Source: Paracholeplasma morum
GTDB taxonomy: Bacteria; Bacillota_I; Bacilli_A; Acholeplasmatales; UBA5453
DNA: 60,049 nt
Assembly: GCF_016907055.1 (NCBI RefSeq)
Contig: NZ_JAFBBG010000009.1
Coordinates: 1-60,049 of the forward strand
Direction of reading: 5' to 3'
The notes beneath the pieces are model-generated. The model was not told the DNA's origin. It did no database searches and worked only from the letters and a program-made list of their open reading frames with translations. How positions within the stretch are numbered: position 1 is the first letter of the stretch; each line of letters opens with the position of its first letter. Below are positions 1 through 8,865 of this stretch, piece after piece. The position numbers and the translations under genes are program-made.

Positions 1-1
1 G

Positions 2-289
2 TTTCATAGTGACAGGGGATTTCAATACACGAGCAGATCATTTAAAAATCTATTAGATAAACACAATATGGTGCAAAGTATGTCTAGAGTAGGTAAGTGT
101 ATTGATAATGGACCAATCGAGAACTTATGGGGCATCATCAAATCTGAAATGTATTATTTAGAAACGTTTGATTCATCAGAAAAACTCACAAAAGCAATTA
201 AAGATTACATTAAGTTCTATAATCAAGAAAGAATTCAACGTAAATTAAAAAGCCATACACCTTTAGAATATAGGTATATGGCCATCTAA
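2..289 (+). CDS. IS3-family transposase OrfB, 3' part (cut by window edge)
   Basis: The reading frame is open to the left edge, so only the C-terminal 95 residues of an integrase-core (DDE) transposase are visible. The fragment begins with the second catalytic Asp in HSDRG (D4 of the fragment). The catalytic Glu is E40 in NGPIENLWGIIKSE, so exactly 35 residues lie between them, which is the DD(35)E spacing of IS3/retroviral integrases. The tail YNQERIQRKLKSHTPLEYR is the usual IS3 OrfB ending. An internal ATG at 68 exists, but it starts inside the catalytic core and is not a real start. The start of the gene and the left end of the element lie outside the window. Confidence 0.9.
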   Translation, partial: FHSDRGFQYTSRSFKNLLDKHNMVQSMSRVGKCIDNGPIENLWGIIKSEMYYLETFDSSEKLTKAIKDYIKFYNQERIQRKLKSHTPLEYRYMAI

Positions 290-392
290 TTTTATATTAT
301 TTACCGTGTCTACTTGACAAGAGGCTGTTCACTTTTTTATTCGTGTCTACTTTTTTGGGTTAACTTCACGGAAACTCTTTTTTTTAATTTCA
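290..392. other. Right flank of the IS3 element with duplicated CGTGTCTACTT
   Basis: Directly after the transposase the 11-mer CGTGTCTACTT occurs twice, at 305-315 and 342-352. The second copy runs on into TTTTGGGTTAAC. Terminal repeats of IS3-type elements are commonly found at this distance from the OrfB stop, so one copy is probably part of the right terminal repeat. The other end is outside the window, so the exact boundary cannot be proved. Confidence 0.4.
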
Positions 393-725
393 TTATACCT
401 TAATATAAGCATATCCAGAGTACTGTAATTGTGCCAGTGTATGAACACTGCTTGGGATAATCTTTGTCCCTTCCATAATCGCTAAATGGTCAATTTGGTT
501 TGATAATAGGCTATTCTCGCATAGATAGTAGGTTGCTTTAGGGTTTAGTTTTGTCAAAGCATCTTTTGTAAATGCTTTAACAGATTCACCATTAGCAACT
601 AAGATGATTTCTGCCTTAGGATCTTCAATCAACAAATTGTTGATATTGTTAACCATTCTGCTGATTTGATCAAGATTACTAACATGGAAAACAACTTTTA
701 GGATATCGGGATGTGTTATGTTCAT
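393..725 (-). CDS. DsrE/DsrF-like family protein
   Basis: A 110-residue protein read from an ATG at 725. A longer frame extends to 758, but AGAGGT lies at the right distance before the inner ATG and the family homology begins there. The order KVVFHVS, an N..NLL helix, a central beta strand IILVANGESV, a cysteine-containing YYLCENSL segment and the closing LAQLQYSGYAYIKV match the small DsrE-like (COG1416) proteins. These are single-domain alpha/beta proteins, some with roles in sulfur relay. C79, in the position of the family's conserved Cys, is the only Cys visible in the sequence, but no partner sulfur gene is nearby, so the substrate is unknown. It is transcribed away from the antiporter gene at 1079. 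Confidence 0.7.
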   Translation of the reverse strand: MNITHPDILKVVFHVSNLDQISRMVNNINNLLIEDPKAEIILVANGESVKAFTKDALTKLNPKATYYLCENSLLSNQIDHLAIMEGTKIIPSSVHTLAQLQYSGYAYIKV

Positions 726-1078
726 AAATGACCTCTTTTCTAATGTGGTTAGTATCAACTATATTATAGCCTAGTTCATTCTAAATTGAAGTCATATAGC
801 TTGAACGCGCGTACTTTTTATACGATTAGTATATAGTTAATCAATAATAGAAAAAATAATCAAAATGGCGTAACAAAAGTAGTTTACGGTAATTGCTTTC
901 CCTGGTTTTTTTAGGTTATTTTACTATGAAAGAGCGTTCTAAAATGCTATAATAAATATGTGAAAAATCATCATAAGTAAAAGACACGATATAGATTAAT
1001 TGAGTCTGCTAAATCTTTGTTTAGTTTTCAGAGGATTCAATTAAATCCTTGTAGAGTGTAATAGAAGGGGGATGTGTT
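726..1078. other. Intergenic region, divergent promoters and a structured leader
   Basis: This 353-base gap lies between two divergently transcribed genes. A TATAAT at 948-953 is the best -10 for the antiporter gene, with no good -35. Transcription from it would give a leader of about 120 nucleotides. The leader can fold: 994-1003 (GATTAATTGA) pairs with 1037-1047 with a single-base bulge, enclosing a small CTAAA/TTTAG hairpin near 1009-1024. I do not recognise a known riboswitch consensus in it. The rest is AT-rich without reading frames. Confidence 0.45.
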
Positions 1079-2539
1079 ATGAGTTTTGATTTAAACACAG
1101 TATTAATATTTGGGGGATTGATTTTACTAATTAGTGTCCTTTCTAGTAAGTTGCTTTATAGAGTTGGGGTTCCAACTTTAATCATCTTTTTATCGTTAGG
1201 GATGTTAGTAGGATCAGAGGGCATAGGTGGAATTCAATTCGAGGATTACAATATTGCTGAAATGGTTGCATCATTTGGGTTGATCTTCATCATTTTCTTT
1301 GGAGGTATGGGGATTAATTGGAAAACTGCGAGACCCATCGCTGTTAAGGCATCGTTATTATCTTCAATAGGTGTAGTAATCACAGCTTTAACTCTAGGCG
1401 TTTTCGCAAGTTTTATATTGCCGATCACAATTCTAGAAGGTCTGCTATTAGGTGCGATTGTATCATCCACAGACGCAGCTGCGATTTTCTCGATTTTACG
1501 TTCAAGAAATTTAAACTTAAAACATAATTTAGCACCAATGCTCGAAATGGAAAGTGCAAGTAATGACCCTTTCGCATTTATGCTAACAATCATCTTTGTG
1601 AGTGCGATCAATCTTACGAATGATGTACCGATTGGCTTAATGCTATTACAACAAGTCGTGTTTGGGCTAGGGCTAGGCGCAATCATTGGGTTGGTTGGTT
1701 CATTCTTACTTAAGAAAATAGCGATAGAAATTGACGGTTTATACCCAATTTTAATCATTGCAATCGTCTTTATTCTTTTCTCATTATCCCAAATCATTGG
1801 TGGTAATGGCTATTTAGCTGTGTTTGTTGCAGGGATTATACTTGGAAACTCGGCAATACCGAATAAGTACAGTATTGTCAGGTTCTTTGATGGGTTATCA
1901 TGGCTCATGCAGATTATTTTATTCTATACACTAGGGCTACTAGTGTTCCCATCACAATTATTACCTGTTGCATTAAGTGGATTAGTGATTGCTTTATTCT
2001 TAATCTTTGTAGCAAGACCAATTGCAGTATTTGGCATTCTATCATTCTTCAAAGTTCCAGTTAAACAACAACTTTTCATCTCATGGGTAGGATTAAGAGG
2101 TGCAGCATCCGTTGTGTTTGCGACCTATGCGCTTAAAGCAGAACTGGATTCCTCTAACCTAATCTTCAATACTGTATTCTTTATTGCGTTATTCTCAGTT
2201 CTAATTCAAGGGTCCTTTATTCCTTTAGTAGCTAAGAAATTAAACTTAATCGGTGATGAAGAAAACGTCATGAAGACTTTTACAGACTATGTCGAAGATA
2301 CTTATGATACATTAATTGAAATTGAACTTAAGAAAGATAGTCCAGTGGTTGAAAAACACATCATGGACTTAAAACTACCAGAAAATGTGTTAATTATTAT
2401 GATCAAACGTCAGAATAAAGTCATCACCCCAAGAGGTAGTACAGTTTTACATCCAGGAGATAAATTGGTTGTATCTGGAGAATCAAGACATGTTATAGAA
2501 GAGTGCATCAATCACTATAAACCAGTCAAGAATCATTAA
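1079..2539 (+). CDS. K+(Na+)/H+ antiporter, NhaP2/CvrA type
   Basis: A 486-residue cation/proton antiporter. Residues 1-390 contain about 12 hydrophobic segments with CPA-type motifs: STDAAAIF (T131-D132) and the ND pair N162-D163 in ESASNDPFAF, which form the ion-binding site of this family. Residues ~405-482 form a soluble RCK_C (TrkA-C) regulatory domain ending in GDKLVVSGE. Antiporters of this layout export K+ or Na+ in exchange for protons and help with osmotic and pH balance. In several Firmicutes the RCK_C domain binds cyclic-di-AMP, but that is not visible here. The start is supported by AGAAGGGGGA just upstream. Likely monocistronic, ending at a strong terminator. Confidence 0.85.
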   Translation: MSFDLNTVLIFGGLILLISVLSSKLLYRVGVPTLIIFLSLGMLVGSEGIGGIQFEDYNIAEMVASFGLIFIIFFGGMGINWKTARPIAVKASLLSSIGVVITALTLGVFASFILPITILEGLLLGAIVSSTDAAAIFSILRSRNLNLKHNLAPMLEMESASNDPFAFMLTIIFVSAINLTNDVPIGLMLLQQVVFGLGLGAIIGLVGSFLLKKIAIEIDGLYPILIIAIVFILFSLSQIIGGNGYLAVFVAGIILGNSAIPNKYSIVRFFDGLSWLMQIILFYTLGLLVFPSQLLPVALSGLVIALFLIFVARPIAVFGILSFFKVPVKQQLFISWVGLRGAASVVFATYALKAELDSSNLIFNTVFFIALFSVLIQGSFIPLVAKKLNLIGDEENVMKTFTDYVEDTYDTLIEIELKKDSPVVEKHIMDLKLPENVLIIMIKRQNKVITPRGSTVLHPGDKLVVSGESRHVIEECINHYKPVKNH

Positions 2540-2566
2540 CTAGGATAAAAATCCTAGTTTTTTTTT
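2539..2566 (+). terminator. Rho-independent terminator after the antiporter gene
   Basis: Stem ACTAGGAT (2539-2546) pairs with ATCCTAGT (2551-2558) across an AAAA loop, followed by eight T. The stem begins in the stop codon. Confidence 0.9.
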
Positions 2567-2613
2567 GGTTATGATTAAAGACCGCTCTAAAAAAATAATT
2601 ATTACAAAAAGAC

Positions 2614-2642
2614 TTTACAAATGATTTGGTTTGAGATAAGAT
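2614..2642 (+). promoter_or_regulatory. Promoter of psuK-psuG
   Basis: TTTACA (2614-2619) and TAAGAT (2637-2642) are separated by 17 bases, about 50 bases before the psuK start. No other good promoter lies in this gap. Confidence 0.5.
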
Positions 2643-2691
2643 GAATGTGTAAACAAAAGTTTTGAAATAAACAAAAATAGGTTGGTGACGT

Positions 2692-3795
2692 ATGAGACTT
2701 AACGAGAATGAAAAGAAGGTACTAGCTATTTTAAGAGAAGACCCGTATGTAAGTCAGCAGTTTATTGCGGATCAAATGAACTTATCTAGACCAGCCATAG
2801 CGAATTTAATCTCTGGTCTACAAGAAAAAGGGTATATACTTGGCAAACCATATGTTTTAAAAACAGAGGATTATGTCACATGTATAGGTGGAGCTAATTT
2901 GGACTATACCTTTAGATTGGAAGAAAACTTACTGCTCGGAACATCGAACCCAGTAAACTCATCCATCTCATATGGTGGTGTCATTAGAAACGTTGCCGAT
3001 AATTTAACTAGACTAAATCATCAAGTTTCATTGATGACCGTCTTAGGAGATGACCGTGCGGGAGATGAACTTCTTGCGTATTCTAAGAAAACCATGGAAG
3101 TATTTGCATGTGATAAAATCAAGCATGAAAATACAGGTGGGTATTATGCCGTAATTAACAAAGAGGGCAATATGGATGTTGGGTTCGCCGACATGTCAAT
3201 CAATGACCACATGAACCGTAATTGGATCTTAGAACACAAAAGACATTTGAACTCGAGTAAATGGTTAATCGCAGATACGAATATCACAAAAGACGCAGTA
3301 GAAGCCTTAATTGAGTATGCTAGAACTGAAGATAAGAAACTAGCAATCATTGGCGTATCTGGTCCAAAGATGAAACACGTCCCTGAAGACCTAACCGGGG
3401 TTGAGATTCTAATATGTAATTTGGATGAGTCTCAAAGTTATTTTAAAACAACCAGTGATGACTTAGAAGAAATCGTTAGATTATGGCTTTCTAGAGGCTT
3501 AAATAAAGTCGTTGTCACTCAAGGCAAAAAAGGGGCTATCTATTACGATGGCAAAGAGATGAATCGTCAAAAAGCCTTCTTGGTGAGTGACGACAAAGTG
3601 GTGGATGTTACTGGGGCTGGAGATTCCTTCTCGAGTGCTTTATTACACGGACTTATCAACGGTGAGACGATGAAACAAAGCATACTCTATGGCGCAATCA
3701 GTTCAAGCTTAACCATTCAATCCAAATTTGCAGTAAATCCAAAATTATCAATCAATCTACTAAAAAAGGAGCTAAAAAAGCATGAAAACATTTGA
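2692..3795 (+). CDS. psuK: Pseudouridine kinase with N-terminal winged helix
   Basis: A 367-residue protein. Residues 1-55 form a helix-turn-helix (SQQFIADQMNLSRPAIANLISGL), followed from about residue 60 by a PfkB/ribokinase fold. The fold has the GG substrate loop (CIGGANLD), the ATP-binding end DVTGAGDSFSSA and the catalytic base D311. HTH-PfkB fusions are common in this kinase group. The assignment to pseudouridine rather than another sugar comes from the partner: psuG overlaps its 3' end by 14 bases. PsuK phosphorylates pseudouridine, and PsuG then splits pseudouridine 5'-phosphate. The HTH suggests it may also bind DNA and control its own operon, which is an inference. Stop codon is TGA. 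Confidence 0.85.
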   Translation: MRLNENEKKVLAILREDPYVSQQFIADQMNLSRPAIANLISGLQEKGYILGKPYVLKTEDYVTCIGGANLDYTFRLEENLLLGTSNPVNSSISYGGVIRNVADNLTRLNHQVSLMTVLGDDRAGDELLAYSKKTMEVFACDKIKHENTGGYYAVINKEGNMDVGFADMSINDHMNRNWILEHKRHLNSSKWLIADTNITKDAVEALIEYARTEDKKLAIIGVSGPKMKHVPEDLTGVEILICNLDESQSYFKTTSDDLEEIVRLWLSRGLNKVVVTQGKKGAIYYDGKEMNRQKAFLVSDDKVVDVTGAGDSFSSALLHGLINGETMKQSILYGAISSSLTIQSKFAVNPKLSINLLKKELKKHENI

Positions 3796-4711
3796 ACAAT
3801 TTTTAGATATTAAACAAGAAGTAAAAGAAGCACTTAAGAATAATTTACCAGTTGTAGCCCTTGAATCTACAATTATCTCCCACGGTATGCCTTATCCAGA
3901 TAACGTTGTAATGGCGAAAAAAGTTGAACAACTCATTAGAGAACAAGGCGCAGTACCTGCGACCATCGCAATCATGGACGGAAGAATCAAAGTAGGTCTA
4001 ACAGACGAAGACTTAGAGACATTAGCAAAATCTAAACATGTCGTTAAAGTATCAAGACGCGATATGGCTTCAGTTATTGCGTTAAAAGAAATGGGCGCTA
4101 CAACTGTCGCATCTACAATGATCTGCGCTGAAATGGCTAACATCAAATTCTTCGTAACTGGTGGTATCGGTGGAGTTCATAAAGGTTATGAAGAAACGCT
4201 AGACGTTTCTGCTGACCTAGAAGAACTTGCACAAACCAACGTTACAGTCATCTGTGCAGGTGCGAAAGCCATTCTTGACTTACCAAGAACCATGGAATAC
4301 TTAGAAACTAAAGGAGTATCAGTGGTTGGGTATCAAACTAAAGTATTACCAGCATTCTACACAAGAACTTCCGACATTGAACTAAGACTTCACGTTGACA
4401 AGATTGAAGACTTAGCAAAGATTGTCTACACTAAGGAACAACTAAACTTAAAAGGTGGATTATTAGTCGCTAACCCAATCCCTGAAAAAGACTCTCTAGA
4501 TGGGGCATACATGAATGACATCATCGATAGAGCGGTTAAACAAAGTGTAAAAGACCATGTTCAAGGTAAAGACGTTACCCCATATCTACTTAAGAAGATC
4601 GTAGAAGAAACGAAGGGTAAGAGCCTTCAAGCAAACCTAGCACTTGTTTATAACAATGCCGTTGTTGGTGGTAAACTAGCTAAAGCTTATCAAGACCTAC
4701 ACAAAAAATAA
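3782..4711 (+). CDS. psuG: Pseudouridine-5'-phosphate glycosidase
   Basis: A 309-residue protein of the PsuG/IndA family, which cleaves the C-C glycosidic bond of pseudouridine 5'-phosphate to uracil and ribose 5-phosphate. Recognisable blocks are VALESTIISHGMPYP near the N-terminus, TGGIGGVHKG (126-135), the metal-binding DVSADL (D145) and CAGAKAILDLPRT. Its K162 corresponds to the Schiff-base lysine of E. coli YeiN. Full length, nothing missing. It overlaps psuK by 14 bases, so the two are translationally coupled. The cell can therefore salvage pseudouridine from RNA breakdown. The uracil transporter or phosphoribosyltransferase is not in this window. Confidence 0.95.
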   Translation: MKTFEQFLDIKQEVKEALKNNLPVVALESTIISHGMPYPDNVVMAKKVEQLIREQGAVPATIAIMDGRIKVGLTDEDLETLAKSKHVVKVSRRDMASVIALKEMGATTVASTMICAEMANIKFFVTGGIGGVHKGYEETLDVSADLEELAQTNVTVICAGAKAILDLPRTMEYLETKGVSVVGYQTKVLPAFYTRTSDIELRLHVDKIEDLAKIVYTKEQLNLKGGLLVANPIPEKDSLDGAYMNDIIDRAVKQSVKDHVQGKDVTPYLLKKIVEETKGKSLQANLALVYNNAVVGGKLAKAYQDLHKK

Positions 4712-4724
4712 TCTCTTTAACTAA

Positions 4725-4764
4725 AAAGAATCCTCGGCAATCATGCGGAGGATTCTTTCTTTTT
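4725..4764. terminator. Bidirectional terminator between psuG and the lipoprotein gene
   Basis: AAAGAATCCTC (4725-4735) pairs with GAGGATTCTTT (4748-4758), followed by CTTTTT. On the other strand an A-rich start gives a weaker T tract, so it can serve both convergent genes. Confidence 0.85.
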
Positions 4765-4766
4765 GG

Positions 4767-5576
4767 TTAAATGAAGTTGATATTTAAGTATTCTGTTTTA
4801 ATCAAACCGAATTTGCCAAGAAAATTAAGCTGGGCATTTCGATTATACTTATCGTATATAGAGGTCTTAACGTAGGTAGAACCTTGTGAATCACGGAATG
4901 TCTCTTTAATGATCACATAACTGGTTAAGGCTAAAGTGTCATAAGTGTTTATGGGTTCTGTAATAACGGTTCTTTTTAGAACTTCCTCAACAGAACTCAT
5001 TTCAATAATTTCTACTTGTTCAAGCGTATTTTGAACATTTACAGTTATTTTAAACTGTTTACGTACGATCTTATTATCTATTTTTACTTCGTTTTTATAG
5101 GTAAGCGTTGAGCTTATGCCACCTTGAATCATTGTTCCGTTAAAGGTTTCTCCTAACGAATAATCTCCCTCATAAATCGGATAAACATTCATGTAGCTGC
5201 CATCCAGTTCATTGGATACCAAAATGGTCACTTCGATTTCGGTTTCATCGATATGAGTTTTTACGCCATTTATGGTATCTTCAAGACTTCTTACAGAAAC
5301 ATGCATCTTATTTAATCCATAACCTGATGCAGTATTAAATGTGTTATCTACTCGATGAGAATAGTAAAATACTGCCTCTTCATTGCCATATACAGGCAAT
5401 AGATTTGTGTAGTCTTTTTTGTCTTGAATTTGAATGTAAAAACCAACCATTAATGGTTCTATTTCAATTGGGGGCGTCTCATTATCTAGGTCAATGGATG
5501 TATCCTTCTTAAGTTCACATCCGGATAGTAAAAATATACCAACAATAAGGACCACTAAGCTTAATAACTTTTTCAT
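4767..5576 (-). CDS. Predicted lipoprotein, function unknown
   Basis: A 269-residue protein with a type II signal peptide: MKK, a hydrophobic run, and the lipobox LLSGC with C20 as the lipidated residue. The mature part is polar and beta-rich with no motif I recognise. It is the last gene of a three-gene minus-strand operon, and its ATG overlaps the stop of the XRE gene by 4 bases. This coupling suggests that the membrane protein, the regulator and the lipoprotein are made together, possibly as a surface-sensing or stress-response unit. That role is an inference from gene order only. Confidence 0.75.
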   Translation of the reverse strand: MKKLLSLVVLIVGIFLLSGCELKKDTSIDLDNETPPIEIEPLMVGFYIQIQDKKDYTNLLPVYGNEEAVFYYSHRVDNTFNTASGYGLNKMHVSVRSLEDTINGVKTHIDETEIEVTILVSNELDGSYMNVYPIYEGDYSLGETFNGTMIQGGISSTLTYKNEVKIDNKIVRKQFKITVNVQNTLEQVEIIEMSSVEEVLKRTVITEPINTYDTLALTSYVIIKETFRDSQGSTYVKTSIYDKYNRNAQLNFLGKFGLIKTEYLNINFI

Positions 5577-5785
5577 TTGTCGTCTCCTTCATAAATGATG
5601 ATGTCTTTGGGTTCACAGTTTAAGTGATAACAGATCTTATCAAGCGTTTCAAAACGAATCGCTTTTGCCTTACCACTTCTTAATATGGATAGGTTTGCTT
5701 CGGTAATATCGATTTTTTGAGCCAGTTCTTTTGAGGTCATTTGTCTTTGTTTTAAAATGTCTTCTAGTACGATTTTAATTGACAT
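5573..5785 (-). CDS. Small XRE-family HTH regulator
   Basis: A 70-residue single-domain Cro/CI-type regulator: KQRQMTSKELAQKIDITEANLSILRSGKAKAIRFETLDKICYHLNCEP covers all five helices, and the recognition helix is around TEANLSILRSG. This short type (YozG-like) is often encoded next to a small membrane protein, as here. It overlaps the lipoprotein gene by 4 bases and shares one base with the upstream membrane-protein gene. It most likely controls its own operon. Confidence 0.85.
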   Translation of the reverse strand: MSIKIVLEDILKQRQMTSKELAQKIDITEANLSILRSGKAKAIRFETLDKICYHLNCEPKDIIIYEGDDK

Positions 5786-6711
5786 TAAATCGTCAACTCC
5801 TGATCTAGTACTGCTTGATTGGCAAGAACAATATACTCGTATAACCCATAAAAGAAGAAGACTAAAACCCAGTAAAAGATGTCAATTTTGAATGTGAAGT
5901 TGGTATTACTCAACTTTGTTATATACGCAAGTTGGAAAAGATTTACGAAGCATACTTTAATGAGACTCACTGACAGTAATCCAATCGAAGCCCCTTTAAT
6001 CAGTTTGGTTAGCGTAATGAGCTTTTCTTTGAAAGACCCATCTAGGATATATTCAACAAACATCAATATGAATTCGATTAACACAACCGCTAATAAGCTT
6101 TCAACAAACCCAAATAAAGAATCATAACTAGAAAGGGTAGTCTGATAAGAATTGAAACTAATTTTTGACATCGATAATACATATGTAGCAAGTAATATCG
6201 CATAGCTTACGAAGAAAGGCAGTATATATTTTAAAGATTTTAGTAATGACTTCACAAATAAGATTTGTCTAGCTAATAAGTATAGCAAGCATAAAGATAA
6301 CCAAACATTGTATAATCCAATAGATAGAATAAGTTTGGCATCTTCCAAATCCCTAAAGAATATAATCACACTTCTAAATATGCCTTCGGCCCCTAAATTT
6401 ATACTTATATAAAAAGTGATGCCTAACACGATAGACAGTATAGACAATCCAATTAAGTCAAACAAAGAAGTATTCTTCCTTAGAGTGACATATCCAAGCA
6501 AAAGCGGTAATAAACTTATGATGATCAATAAGCCCCAAGCTAGGACATTTCCAAAGCCTGACTCTTCGGATAGCGAGGATAGGATATTAACCACTAATGA
6601 AAATGGACTATACAACACAGCTAAGAACCCAATATCTTTAGAGTCATAGGTATTGGACAGTACAATCCCAAGGATCAAAACTAAAACATATAAAATCAAT
6701 CTTTTTCTCAT
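5785..6711 (-). CDS. Polytopic membrane protein, function unknown
   Basis: 308 residues starting at the ATG at 6711 (MRKRLILYVLVLILGIVLSN). The frame is open to a TTG at 6729, but AAGAGGTG, which must be the ribosome binding site, lies over that TTG, so the inner ATG is the start. About seven or eight hydrophobic segments fill the chain. It resembles in layout the DUF2975-type proteins that accompany YozG-like regulators, but it is about twice as long. I do not recognise a transport or catalytic motif. First gene of the operon with the XRE regulator and the lipoprotein. Confidence 0.7.
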   Translation of the reverse strand: MRKRLILYVLVLILGIVLSNTYDSKDIGFLAVLYSPFSLVVNILSSLSEESGFGNVLAWGLLIIISLLPLLLGYVTLRKNTSLFDLIGLSILSIVLGITFYISINLGAEGIFRSVIIFFRDLEDAKLILSIGLYNVWLSLCLLYLLARQILFVKSLLKSLKYILPFFVSYAILLATYVLSMSKISFNSYQTTLSSYDSLFGFVESLLAVVLIEFILMFVEYILDGSFKEKLITLTKLIKGASIGLLSVSLIKVCFVNLFQLAYITKLSNTNFTFKIDIFYWVLVFFFYGLYEYIVLANQAVLDQELTI

Positions 6712-6905
6712 AACGGAACACCTCTTCAACTCTATTCTAGCATAAAATTATCGTTTTACAATAATTACATATTATTTTTTTGAAAAAAGTTAACAGAGCA
6801 TCAAGGACAAGTACTATATCTTTTAAGTCATTATTAAAAAACACATAAGCAAATATCTATTTAGTTATTGTGGTGTGTTATAATCGTTAAAAGGAGTGAT
6901 TTTTA

Positions 6906-8705
6906 ATGAAAAAACAATTACCAAAAAGAGAAGAACTTAATATCAACTATACCTGGGATATGACAAACATCTTCAAAACTGAAGATTTATACAAAGAAGC
7001 TTTTGATGAAGTTGAAAGGATGGTAGATGATTTTGTGTTAGAGTTTGAAAATAAGCTTAACACTATAGAACTTATCAACGAATCTTTAACTAAGTATCAA
7101 ACCATCCAAGGCTATTTTTCAAGGCTTGGGGCTTATGGCAGCCTACAAACTAGTACAGATTCTATTAATGAAGAGAACCAAATGCGTCAAGGGAAAGCGA
7201 TGATGCGTTTCCAAGCTATTTCTAAGAAACTGGCATTTTATAATAATGAACTTAAAGATCAATCCGATGACCTTCTTAATGAAGCAGCGTCCATGAACCT
7301 AGATAACAGCTACACTTTAAAAGAAATCATTGAAGATAAGAAACATACCCTTTCAAGAGAAGTTGAAAAGACATTAGTAGCTTTATCACCAGTGATTAAT
7401 ACCTCTTACGGTCTATACAACCGTTTTAAACTTGCTGATATGGCATTTAATGACTTTATAGTAGATGGTAAGACTTATGCAAACTCATTCACCCTTTTCG
7501 AAAATGAGTATGAATATGAAGAAAACACCGAAGTAAGAAGAAAAGCCTATGAAACTTTTTATGCTAAGTTAAAAGAATACCAACATGGGTTTGCGAATAA
7601 CTATCAAAATCATGTTCAAAAAGAGAAAATCATGAGTGAACTTAGAGGCTATAAGAATGTCTATGATTACTTATTAGACGACCATAAAGTAACCAAAGAC
7701 TTTATGGACCGTCAAATCGACTTGATCATGGAGAGATTAGCCCCGGCCATGAGACGTTATGCACGTCTATTAAAAGACATTCATAATCTAGATAAAATGA
7801 CATATGCCGATTTAAAACTAGCAGTAGACCCTAGTTATGAACCAAAAGTAACGATTGAAGAATCTAAAGCATTACTCATGGAAGGCTTATCTATCTTAGG
7901 GCCTGAATACGGCAAAATCGTTAGCCGTGCATTTGATGAAAGATGGATTGATTTCCCTCAAAACGTTGGTAAATCAACGGGCGGGTTCTGCTCATCCCCA
8001 TATGGAATACCATCTTACATCTTATTAAACTGGAATGGTCAAATGGACGAAGCAATGGTATTGGCGCATGAACTAGGGCATGCTGGACATTTCCAATATG
8101 CCAATAGTCATCAAACCATTTTAAACACAAGACCTTCTATGTACTTTATTGAAGCCCCATCTACTACCAATGAACTATTAATGGCCAATCATTTAATTAG
8201 AAAAGCTAAGACTGAAAGAGAAAAGACTTGGTTAAAGTCAGTGAAGATTTCTAGAACTTACTACCATAACTTTGTTACACACTTACTCGAAGCAGCCTTC
8301 CAAAGAGAAGTCTATGATAGAGTCGATCAAAAACAACCTCTATCTGCAAATCTATTAAATAGCTTAAAACTAGAAGTCTTAAGAAAGTTCTGGGGAGATA
8401 CAGTAGAAATACCTGATTATGCAGGCTTAACTTGGATGAGACAACCTCATTACTTTATGGGCTTATATCCATATACTTACTCAGCAGGCTTAACACTAGG
8501 TACTAAAGTATCTAAAATGATTGAAACAGGAGAACTTAAACCTGAGGCTTGGATAGAAGTATTAAAAGCGGGTGGCACTAAAACCCCACTTGAACTCGCT
8601 AAGATGGTCAATGTAGACTTATCAACAGACGGACCACTTAATGAAGTCATCGATGAGATATCCTCAATTATAGATGAAATTATTCAAGATAAGTCAAAAC
8701 AATAA
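6906..8705 (+). CDS. pepF: Oligoendopeptidase F
   Basis: A 599-residue cytosolic zinc metallopeptidase of family M3. The zinc site HELGH is at residues 388-392 in MVLAHELGHAGHFQ. The glutamate helix and the SAGLTLG/TYSAGL region that closes the active site are present downstream. The N-terminal DMTNIFKTEDLYKEAFDEVE block is typical of PepF, and the length is usual (about 600). It degrades peptides of about 7-17 residues. An AGGAGTGA site precedes the ATG and a TATAAT lies at 6879-6884. Monocistronic. Confidence 0.95.
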   Translation: MKKQLPKREELNINYTWDMTNIFKTEDLYKEAFDEVERMVDDFVLEFENKLNTIELINESLTKYQTIQGYFSRLGAYGSLQTSTDSINEENQMRQGKAMMRFQAISKKLAFYNNELKDQSDDLLNEAASMNLDNSYTLKEIIEDKKHTLSREVEKTLVALSPVINTSYGLYNRFKLADMAFNDFIVDGKTYANSFTLFENEYEYEENTEVRRKAYETFYAKLKEYQHGFANNYQNHVQKEKIMSELRGYKNVYDYLLDDHKVTKDFMDRQIDLIMERLAPAMRRYARLLKDIHNLDKMTYADLKLAVDPSYEPKVTIEESKALLMEGLSILGPEYGKIVSRAFDERWIDFPQNVGKSTGGFCSSPYGIPSYILLNWNGQMDEAMVLAHELGHAGHFQYANSHQTILNTRPSMYFIEAPSTTNELLMANHLIRKAKTEREKTWLKSVKISRTYYHNFVTHLLEAAFQREVYDRVDQKQPLSANLLNSLKLEVLRKFWGDTVEIPDYAGLTWMRQPHYFMGLYPYTYSAGLTLGTKVSKMIETGELKPEAWIEVLKAGGTKTPLELAKMVNVDLSTDGPLNEVIDEISSIIDEIIQDKSKQ

Positions 8706-8729
8706 TCTAATCCAGAATTAAGAACAAAG

Positions 8730-8755
8730 AACCAGACTAGAGTCCGGTTTTTTTT
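8730..8755 (+). terminator. Terminator after pepF
   Basis: AACCAGACT (8730-8738) pairs with AGTCCGGTT (8741-8749) with one mismatch, followed by a T run. Confidence 0.75.
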
Positions 8756-8865
8756 CTATCGTAACATTTAGATTGATTACTAAAAACGTATAAAATGATG
8801 ATATAATTAAACTAATATAAATATTATTGTTTTTCTAATATTCTAAATGATCGGATATCTATGCT

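Noticed and set aside
905-1078. Cyclic-di-AMP (ydaO) riboswitch before the antiporter gene
   Set aside because: The context is suggestive, but the conserved ydaO sequence blocks and an internal terminator are not visible.
1246-1797. 183-residue minus-strand frame in the antiporter gene
   Set aside because: Antisense to a conserved membrane protein with clear motifs; composition artefact.
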